This document shows, one piece after another, positions 1 to 4,534 of a DNA stretch of 8,458 bases. Position numbers and translations under genes: made by a program. The stretch is taken from positions 1-8,458 of the forward strand of contig DMTG01000285.1 of NCBI GenBank assembly GCA_003477345.1, in the 5' to 3' direction. The stretch is from Succinivibrionaceae bacterium. GTDB lineage: Bacteria > Pseudomonadota > Gammaproteobacteria > Enterobacterales > Succinivibrionaceae. A model generated the notes under the pieces. The model made no database searches. It was not told where the DNA came from and worked only from the letters and a program-made list of their open reading frames with translations. Within the stretch, counting starts at the first letter, position 1; every line of letters starts with the position of its first letter.

Positions 1-23
1 AATACAGTTGCAGCAGAGACCAT
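1..23 (-). CDS. Start of an unidentified minus-strand gene (5' end only)
   Basis: Read on the minus strand, an ATG at 23-21 is preceded by AAGGAG (30-35) with a six-base spacer, one of the best ribosome binding sites in the window. The codons that follow (Met-Val-Ser-Ala-Ala-Thr-Val) stay open to the window edge. Only seven residues are visible, so the product cannot be named. It lies downstream of sctU-sctO on the same strand, and by position could be another T3SS gene; that is inference only. The leader between 24 and 254 and a candidate promoter at 152-181 suggest it may have its own transcript. Confidence 0.42.
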
Positions 24-151
24 TTCGCACTCCTTATTTTGTTTTTGTCGTTATTAACAACAATAAAGAATCGGAATGGTCTTTTCAATTCCAGTTTTCA
101 AAGAACTTGATGATCTGTAAAAGATCTCAAAGGGTAAATTTTTATCAATTG

Positions 152-181
152 TTATTAGCCCACCGTGTTAAATCATGTCAA
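152..181 (-). promoter_or_regulatory. Candidate sigma70-like promoter for the minus-strand gene at 1-23
   Basis: On the minus strand a perfect TTGACA (-35, 181-176) is separated by 18 bp from TAATAA (-10, 157-152). The -10 matches consensus at only three positions, so the box is weak and may need an activator. It would give a leader of roughly 120 bases before the ATG at 23. That leader contains two short inverted repeats: GATCT/AGATC at 112-126, and GGAAT/ATTCC with a 10-base loop near 72-91. Confidence 0.28.
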
Positions 182-214
182 CATTATCATCTTGCGACCA
201 TTGCAAAATGTGAT

Positions 215-244
215 CTGACGTCAATAAGAACTCTTTGCTATAAT
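215..244 (+). promoter_or_regulatory. Candidate extended -10 promoter reading antisense toward sctO
   Basis: A perfect TATAAT at 239-244 is preceded by TGC, giving an extended -10 element (TGnTATAAT). CTGACG at 215-220 sits 18 bp upstream as a partial -35. The -35 overlaps an 8-bp palindrome, TGACGTCA (216-223), which could be a regulator site. There is no convincing plus-strand gene downstream; transcription would run antisense into the small ORF and sctO. It may be fortuitous in AT-rich DNA. Confidence 0.28.
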
Positions 245-254
245 TTTTTTTGCT

Positions 255-386
255 CTACATTAGATAAATATTAAAAATGTTAATGGCAACATAGCTCATG
301 TTTTTATCAAGATATTGCCGAAAAGCGCTGGCTTTAGCCTTGGTGAAAAAGTCAAAGGATGAACGAGGACCGTCATCAGAATTCAT
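255..386 (-). CDS. Small ORF overlapping the 3' end of sctO (43 aa), possibly truncated
   Basis: An ATG at 386-384 lies inside the last codons of sctO and opens a 43-codon frame ending in TAG at 257-255. It overlaps sctO by 11 bp, the same overlap as between the SycN-type gene and yscX in this locus. The protein begins MNSDDGPRSSFDFFTKAKAS, is polar with an amphipathic stretch (about residues 11-30), and ends in a hydrophobic tail. The upstream region has no strong Shine-Dalgarno site, so translation would depend on coupling to sctO. In ysc operons sctP (the needle-length ruler) follows sctO, so this could be the stub of a lost gene, but I see no similarity that proves it. It could also be spurious. 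Confidence 0.3.
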   Translation of the reverse strand: MNSDDGPRSSFDFFTKAKASAFRQYLDKNMSYVAINIFNIYLM

Positions 387-852
387 TTTTCTTGGAGTGG
401 AAATCCTCCAGCTCACTTTCTTCTTTCCTTTCGTTTTCAATTTTTTGCATCTCAGTCCAGATTTTCTTGTGCTCTTCAAGTTTGTTCAGTTCTGAGTTCG
501 CTTTTTTTAATGCTTGTTTTGCCTCTTCAAGTTCTTTTTTGAGATTGTCCTCATCATTTTTCAGGTTTCTCAGTTCGTCTTCAAGTTTTAATTCGCCGAT
601 ATTCAGATTGGCTAGAGCCTGTTTGAATTTTTCAAAGTCATCAGAGCTTAATTTTTTATACATCACGCTGTCATAACGACGCTGTATTTCCTCTTCCTTC
701 CAGATACGATAATCGTCGATTTCCTGCTTCTTTTTCTTGATCGCCGTCTGGACCTGGTCAACCTTCTTTATGGCAAGCAAGTGCTCTCTATGCGCTTCAT
801 CAACGCGATGAGCACGAAGTCCTATAAGTTTAGACAAAGGATATGTTGCCAT
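376..852 (-). CDS. sctO: T3SS ATPase-associated stalk protein SctO (YscO family)
   Basis: A 158-residue, highly charged, almost wholly alpha-helical coiled-coil protein, close to the roughly 150 residues of YscO. SctO proteins form a two-helix hairpin that sits between the SctN ATPase and the SctV export gate and links ATP hydrolysis to export; they are also called mobile chaperone escorts. The sequence supports this: a short N-terminal lead (MATYPLSKL), a first helix to about residue 60 with the DDYRIWKEEE stretch (about 46-55) resembling the Y-x-x-W-R/K-x-x-E-E region of YscO, and a YKKLSSDDFEKFK segment resembling YscO's turn. A long Leu/Lys/Glu helix then runs to an acidic tail. The start codon overlaps the sctU stop (TGATG), with only a weak Shine-Dalgarno site, so translational coupling is likely. 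Position is unusual, since yscO normally lies between yscN and yscP. SctO proteins are poorly conserved, so family assignment is good but not certain. Confidence 0.78.
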   Translation of the reverse strand: MATYPLSKLIGLRAHRVDEAHREHLLAIKKVDQVQTAIKKKKQEIDDYRIWKEEEIQRRYDSVMYKKLSSDDFEKFKQALANLNIGELKLEDELRNLKNDEDNLKKELEEAKQALKKANSELNKLEEHKKIWTEMQKIENERKEESELEDFHSKKNEF

Positions 853-1898
853 CAGATTCTTTTTAAAGTTTCTACGTAACGCAGTACCTTCGCGACAGGG
901 ATCAGCAGATCTTCAGGGATCCGCTCGCCTTCATTTCCCTGAGCATATAATGTTCTTGCCAGAGGCGCTTCCCTCATGACTGGAATGTTTTCTTCCTGTG
1001 CTGCTTTTATCATGCGTTTTGCAATTTCATCCTTGCCTTTTGCAAGAATAACCGGTATAGGCTGTTTTTCTTTGTCATAGTCAATTGCAACTGCATAATG
1101 GGTAGGGTTGACAACGACGACTTTTGCTTTTTTTGTCTGATTTATGGTGTTTTGGTTAAGCAATTCCTGATGCAGCTGCTTTCTCTTTGACTTAATCATT
1201 GGATCACCTTCAGATTCCTTGAATTCTCTTTTAACCTCATCAGGTGACATCATATGTTCCTTGGTGTATTTGAATCTGGTATACAGAAAATCAGCAAGGG
1301 CTATTACAATGAAGGCGCCAACAGCAAAGAAAGCCAGCTCCTTTAACATCTCTCCCATCATTACCCAAACATGATCAACATCTAAATAAGGAAGCACAAA
1401 AAGTTGGCGAATGTTGTTAAAGAGAGCGATTTTTACGGCATAGGATAAGACAACAACTTTTGCCACATTTTTGGCAAAATCAAACATATTTTTTTTAGAG
1501 AAAACCTTTTTTACCCATTTTTGGGGGTTGAGATTATCAAGTTTAGGTGCAGCTGCTTTGGGCGCGAATAAAAAACCTATTTGCCCAAGGTTGGCAAGTA
1601 AAGCCGCGGCCATGGCGATAACAACAATCGGTACGGCAATCTTCAGCATGATTAAAAGTGTAAATGCGCTCAGACGTGGCCATGCCTCCTCAAACGGAAG
1701 CTTCAAAGTATCCTCGATGGTTTTTTCCACCAGATCGCTTAAAAGGGAAAAAACATCTGATGAGGCAACCAGGAAAAAGGCTGCAACACATGCGACAATT
1801 AAGGCAGAGGGTAACTCTTGAGATTTAGGAACATCTCCTTTTTCTCTAGAATCCCTAAGTCGCTTGGGGGTCGGTTGTTCTGTTTTTTCGTCAGCCAT
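852..1898 (-). CDS. sctU: T3SS export-apparatus autoprotease and substrate-specificity switch SctU
   Basis: SctU (YscU/SpaS/FlhB family) is an inner-membrane protein whose cytoplasmic domain cleaves itself and switches export from needle subunits to translocators and effectors. The 348-residue length matches YscU (354). The N-terminus reads EKTEQPTPKRLRDSREKG, the family signature, which fixes the start. About four hydrophobic segments follow (near 31-53, 78-108, 140-165 and 185-205), then the charged linker, then the autocleavage motif NPTH at residues 264-267 within KVVVVNPTHYAVAIDY. Cleavage is expected between Asn264 and Pro265. The conserved KGKDEIAKRM and PVMREAPLARTLY segments of the C-terminal domain are intact. 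The Shine-Dalgarno site is weak. It is the first gene of its strand, with 379 bp upstream, instead of following sctR-S-T as usual. FlhB is excluded by the surrounding virulence-type T3SS genes. Confidence 0.96.
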   Translation of the reverse strand: MADEKTEQPTPKRLRDSREKGDVPKSQELPSALIVACVAAFFLVASSDVFSLLSDLVEKTIEDTLKLPFEEAWPRLSAFTLLIMLKIAVPIVVIAMAAALLANLGQIGFLFAPKAAAPKLDNLNPQKWVKKVFSKKNMFDFAKNVAKVVVLSYAVKIALFNNIRQLFVLPYLDVDHVWVMMGEMLKELAFFAVGAFIVIALADFLYTRFKYTKEHMMSPDEVKREFKESEGDPMIKSKRKQLHQELLNQNTINQTKKAKVVVVNPTHYAVAIDYDKEKQPIPVILAKGKDEIAKRMIKAAQEENIPVMREAPLARTLYAQGNEGERIPEDLLIPVAKVLRYVETLKRI

Positions 1899-1935
1899 AT
1901 CTCAATCTATTTTATAATAATTTGATGAAGAGATG

Positions 1936-1946
1936 TGTAGTCTCAT
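1936..1946 (-). repeat. Copy 1 of shared 11-mer ATGAGACTACA upstream of sctU
   Basis: On the minus strand ATGAGACTACA lies about 38 bp before the sctU start codon. The identical 11-mer occurs at 7029-7039 on the plus strand in the spacer of the candidate translocator-operon promoter. A 9-base core (GAGACTACA) is also present on the minus strand at 6741-6749. Shared placement upstream of two T3SS transcripts makes a common regulator site possible, but two full copies are thin evidence. Confidence 0.3.
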
Positions 1947-1975
1947 ACAAATACTGTAACAAAATTGACATTCTA

Positions 1976-1989
1976 ACTTTAGCTAAAGT
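1976..1989. promoter_or_regulatory. Perfect 14-bp palindrome, candidate operator
   Basis: ACTTTAGCTAAAGT reads the same on both strands with no spacer. It lies about 80 bp upstream of sctU and about 290 bp upstream of sctW, directly after a consensus TTGACA (1965-1970). A dyad of this length suits a homodimeric regulator such as a TetR, MarR or LysR type; which one cannot be told from the sequence. Confidence 0.4.
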
Positions 1990-2118
1990 GAAAGAAGGAG
2001 GAAAAAAGCAATATACTTACCTTTATAAGGACTCTGTAAGGAAATGCTATTTTTTCGATCTTAGGATTATGTGATCGGCAATAATTTTTTATTACATAGA
2101 GCAAAAAAAGTAAGAAAT

Positions 2119-2146
2119 TTGTGTATTGCATTGTCTATACTATAAA
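2119..2146 (+). promoter_or_regulatory. Candidate weak promoter for the sctW operon
   Basis: TTGTGT (2119-2124) and TATAAA (2141-2146) are separated by 16 bp, with an overlapping TATACT (2136-2141) as an alternative -10. Both boxes deviate from consensus, as expected for an activator-dependent T3SS promoter. An inverted repeat TAGGA-N5-TCCTA (2151-2165) lies at the expected start of transcription and could bind a regulator. The leader would be about 125 bases. Confidence 0.28.
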
Positions 2147-2199
2147 AAAATAGGATATTTTCCTAATGCGCAATAACCTTTTGGTTTACTGAACTTCTT

Positions 2200-2246
2200 T
2201 ACAGCTAATATTAGACGTGGGGATCTGGCCATTTCGTCTACAGCTA
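2200..2246 (+). promoter_or_regulatory. Structured leader before sctW: hairpin flanked by direct repeats
   Basis: TAGACG (2212-2217) can pair with CGTCTA (2235-2240), with a further TGG/CCA pairing inside (2218-2220 with 2229-2231) and a three-base bulge. The octamer TACAGCTA occurs on both sides, at 2200-2207 and 2239-2246. The sctW Shine-Dalgarno site (GAGG, about 2268-2271) lies downstream and outside the hairpin. A role in mRNA stability or translation control is possible but unproven. Confidence 0.35.
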
Positions 2247-2277
2247 CAGGACAATAAAGAATTATTCGAGGTGCTTA

Positions 2278-3393
2278 ATGTCAGATATTAATGGTATCCA
2301 CAATCAAAGCGGGTTCAACCAGAATTTCACTAATACTGCCGGAACATCAAATACCTCTTCGAGTGGAATGATTAACGGGCTGACTGTTGAAAGTGCAGAT
2401 ATCGAGAAATCTCTGTTTGAGGATTCTCTCGAAGAGATGACCTTTGCCAAGGATAATTCAAAACAGACCAAGCTTGCATTGCGAAAACAGAAGAATGCGG
2501 ATCAGAGACTGGCTGAACTGCTTAGAAAAATGCAGGTTGCTGTTACTCAAAAGGTAAACACTAAATCCAAAACCGAAGAAGTCCTCAGACGAGCATCTAG
2601 AGTCGGATGCACTCCTAAAGAGCTTGTCGAATCACTAAAATCGTTCGGAGGACATGATGCAGAGAATTATGCATTACTGCTGCAGCTTGTCAACAAAGAA
2701 CAGGATCCTGTTAAACAGCGACTGTTGCAAGATGCTGCTCAGGAGATCTTCAAGCAGAATGAAGATGGCATAATGGCAGTTATCAATGCAATGGATGTCT
2801 CCGAGGACAACTATGCAGGATTTAGTGCCCTTGATAATGCGGAAAACTATTCTGATGCGCTCCTGAATTTCAAGGATGGCATGTCAATGCTTAAATTCAT
2901 TCATGAAAAGTACGCTGAGAAATTCGAAGAAGGACTTAATTTCATTACCAAGGCTCTAAGTTCTGATCTTGAAGCTGCCCAGAGAAGTCATGAGCCGGCA
3001 TTCTTAAGGTCAGTCTCGGAAGGCCTTGAACATGCCAAGGTTTTGTACTCATGCTTTGCTCAGGAAGAGGTTCTGCTTGATCGTCTCACAAAGATTCATG
3101 GGCTTGAGCTTGAAAACTTTGATAGGATGGAATTTGTTCACAGTTTAGGGGAATTGGTACGTGCAAACTTTGTTTCACCTAGCGATATCAGAAAACTTCT
3201 GAATTCGGTAAATTCGTCAGATCCTGCTCAGGAAGTGGTGATCTGTCAGGAACTGAGCAACACGTTAAAGAATCTGTCCGATATATTTTATGGAACAATA
3301 GAGGCTCGTGCACGAGTCAATGATGCTTGTTCTGCATTGATTGATGAAAAGATTCGTCTGGAGGATGAATGGCTGGAATCACAACAGAAGTAG
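2278..3393 (+). CDS. sctW: T3SS gatekeeper SctW (YopN and TyeA as one protein)
   Basis: SctW (YopN-TyeA, MxiC, InvE, CopN, BopN) sits at the cytoplasmic face of the export gate, blocks early effector release and sets the order translocators-then-effectors. The 371-residue length fits the fused members (InvE 372, MxiC 355) and equals YopN plus TyeA. Residues 1-35 are rich in Asn, Ser, Thr and Gly, as in a T3SS secretion signal. A helical HrpJ/YopN-type domain runs from about 45 to 280 (including LALRKQKNADQRLAELLRKM). A TyeA-like C-terminal helical domain covers about 285-371 (from roughly EFVHSLGELVRANFV to the acidic end). The start has GAGG six bases upstream. It is the first gene of the plus-strand operon and overlaps the chaperone gene by 25 bp. 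Assignment relies on order as well as sequence, because gatekeepers diverge strongly. Confidence 0.88.
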   Translation: MSDINGIHNQSGFNQNFTNTAGTSNTSSSGMINGLTVESADIEKSLFEDSLEEMTFAKDNSKQTKLALRKQKNADQRLAELLRKMQVAVTQKVNTKSKTEEVLRRASRVGCTPKELVESLKSFGGHDAENYALLLQLVNKEQDPVKQRLLQDAAQEIFKQNEDGIMAVINAMDVSEDNYAGFSALDNAENYSDALLNFKDGMSMLKFIHEKYAEKFEEGLNFITKALSSDLEAAQRSHEPAFLRSVSEGLEHAKVLYSCFAQEEVLLDRLTKIHGLELENFDRMEFVHSLGELVRANFVSPSDIRKLLNSVNSSDPAQEVVICQELSNTLKNLSDIFYGTIEARARVNDACSALIDEKIRLEDEWLESQQK

Positions 3394-3770
3394 ATCCTGA
3401 CGTTGTTAGAAGGGAACTTGATCGTTTTGCCAAAAGAATCGGTATGTCTGGAATGCCTTTGTTTGACGCAGACAAAACTTTAACCTTTGGCGTAGAGGGG
3501 GCAAAACTCTCGTTTGAACTGAATGCCGACAGCACATATCTTACGGTAAGTTATGCGGTTATCCCTGAACTGTCTGAAACAGATAGCTATCTTATGTCCG
3601 CTCTTGAGAAGACTTGTTATACAGGCGGTTACGTTTACAGTGCAACCTATGTTGACCCTTATATTATCTTTACTTCTCAGCTGCCGAATAAGTCAATTTC
3701 AGCAGAGAATTTTGAGAAATTGCTATTTGGTTTTATAAATCTCTGGAATGAGGTAAAGCATGGCAACTAG
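3369..3770 (+). CDS. sycN: Class I T3SS chaperone of SycN type (for the gatekeeper)
   Basis: A small (133 aa), acidic protein with the pattern of the class I (CesT/SycE-like) chaperones: an N-terminal helix (VVRRELDRFAKRIGM), beta strands (KTLTFGVEGAKLSFELN, STYLTVSYAVIPEL), a middle helix, more strands and a C-terminal helix (SAENFEKLLFGFINLWNEV). It lies between sctW and yscX exactly where sycN lies in Yersinia (SycN is 123 aa). There SycN pairs with YscB to bind the YopN N-terminus. No YscB is present in this window, so it may form homodimers or use a partner encoded elsewhere. The ATG at 3369 has GGAGG four bases upstream and sits inside the sctW 3' end, so the two are probably translationally coupled. 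Low direct sequence similarity is normal in this family. Confidence 0.72.
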   Translation: MAGITTEVDPDVVRRELDRFAKRIGMSGMPLFDADKTLTFGVEGAKLSFELNADSTYLTVSYAVIPELSETDSYLMSALEKTCYTGGYVYSATYVDPYIIFTSQLPNKSISAENFEKLLFGFINLWNEVKHGN

Positions 3771-4140
3771 AATTAACGGCAGTTCAAACATACTCAATTC
3801 CAACTATGGTCTTGAACAGGTTCTAGAAAAGCCTGCGTCACAGTCTCATCTGCCTAAGAACATGTCATATGTTCCAGTTGGCAATCCTAACGTACGTCTT
3901 GAAAACATGTACAAAAGAAGCTCTGTGGATAAGAGGATGATGTCAAAGGCCAGACCGACTATTGAAAATCCTGATGAACTTGATCCAGGCAATTTCACAA
4001 TGAATTTTGAAAGTGCCGTTGAAAAACTTTCTATGTTTGATACTCCTGCCATTAATGAGTTTTCTAGGGAGGTCGCAGGGCCTCTTCAGGAAAATCAGCT
4101 TCTGCTCAAGATTTACAAAGGCTTTATGGTTGGAGGATAA
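3760..4140 (+). CDS. yscX: Ysc-specific secreted component YscX (SctX)
   Basis: YscX is an early exported protein needed for Ysc-type secretion. It forms a complex with YscY and binds SctV. This 126-residue protein matches YscX in length (122). Its middle PVGNPNVRLENMYKRSS (about residues 39-55) resembles the conserved P-x-G-x-P...LE-x-LY segment of YscX. The Asn/Ser-rich N-terminus fits an export signal, and the C-terminal helices (VEKLSMFDTP...LLLKIYKGF) correspond to the YscY-binding part. The gene overlaps the chaperone gene by 11 bp, with GAGG upstream of the ATG at 3760. It lies directly before yscY, as in Yersinia. Recognition depends heavily on this order; the protein itself is divergent. 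Confidence 0.75.
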   Translation: MATRINGSSNILNSNYGLEQVLEKPASQSHLPKNMSYVPVGNPNVRLENMYKRSSVDKRMMSKARPTIENPDELDPGNFTMNFESAVEKLSMFDTPAINEFSREVAGPLQENQLLLKIYKGFMVGG

Positions 4141-4146
4141 TCATAG

Positions 4147-4518
4147 ATGCCGAAAAAAGCTCTTAATAAAAAAGAAATCAGAGCACTTGAGATGATAGGC
4201 TTTCTTTTTCTTAATATGGGTATTGTGAAGAAAGCTGAGTGTACTATTAATGCAATCTTGGTTGTTGATCCGAACAATACTTGGGCTTTTTATGCTCGGC
4301 CTATTTTATATTTTTTAAAAGAAGATTATTCAACTGCAATAAGTTATGCGGATATTGTTCTTGAGATGAAGAATATAGAGTATGATCTTCTCGAAATAAA
4401 AAAATTGAAGGCAAGATCTTTGTTTATGCTCAACAGACAGGAGGAGTCTTCAAGGCTTATTGAAGAAATCAAAAAAGAAATCGACGAAAGAGACAATAGC
4501 GAACTGTCTGAAAACTAG
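4147..4518 (+). CDS. yscY: YscX chaperone YscY (SctY), TPR-like
   Basis: YscY is a cytoplasmic helical-repeat chaperone that binds YscX and connects it with SctV. At 123 residues the protein is close to YscY (114). It reads as tetratricopeptide-like helix pairs: residues about 10-45 (ALEMIGFLFLNMGIVKKAE...AILVVDPNN), 46-80 (TWAFYARPILYFLKEDYSTAISYADIVLEM) and 84-118. The W/A-x-x-A...Y-x-x-A-I-x-x-A spacing supports TPR folding. The ATG at 4147 follows GGAGG (about 4132-4136) after a longish 10-base spacer and lies 6 bp past yscX. There is no signal peptide or membrane segment. Position between yscX and sctV is exactly that of Yersinia. Confidence 0.78.
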   Translation: MPKKALNKKEIRALEMIGFLFLNMGIVKKAECTINAILVVDPNNTWAFYARPILYFLKEDYSTAISYADIVLEMKNIEYDLLEIKKLKARSLFMLNRQEESSRLIEEIKKEIDERDNSELSEN

Positions 4519-4534
4519 AATATAAGGATAGCCG

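Larger units (their letters stand above)
1899..2277. other. Divergent control region between sctU and sctW
   Basis: This 379-bp stretch has no plausible gene on either strand. It must carry the start signals for both the sctU-sctO and sctW-to-sctV transcripts. It is rich in A and T tracts (2086-2150 especially) and holds a 14-bp perfect palindrome (1976-1989), a copy of an 11-mer shared with the translocator-operon promoter (1936-1946), a consensus TTGACA at 1965-1970 on the plus strand without a recognisable -10, an inverted repeat TAGGA/TCCTA (2151-2165) and a structured leader (2200-2246). For sctU no -10/-35 pair stands out; TATAAA at 1916-1911 on the minus strand is very near the ATG. 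Confidence 0.75.

Noticed and set aside
8..274. Plus-strand 88-codon frame at the left end
   Set aside because: No Shine-Dalgarno site, odd composition without domain pattern, and it runs opposite to the clear minus-strand gene start at 23-21.
276..291. Terminator-like hairpin ATGTT...AACAT followed by T-run on the minus strand
   Set aside because: The stem is only five AT-rich pairs and lies inside the small ORF; too weak to call.
298..676. Plus-strand Ser/Phe-rich frames over sctO
   Set aside because: They are the antisense of Lys/Glu-rich coiled-coil codons (the complement gives runs of Phe and Ser); sctO is the real gene.
1471..1821. Plus-strand 116-codon frame over sctU
   Set aside because: Fully inside sctU on the other strand, which has diagnostic family motifs including NPTH.
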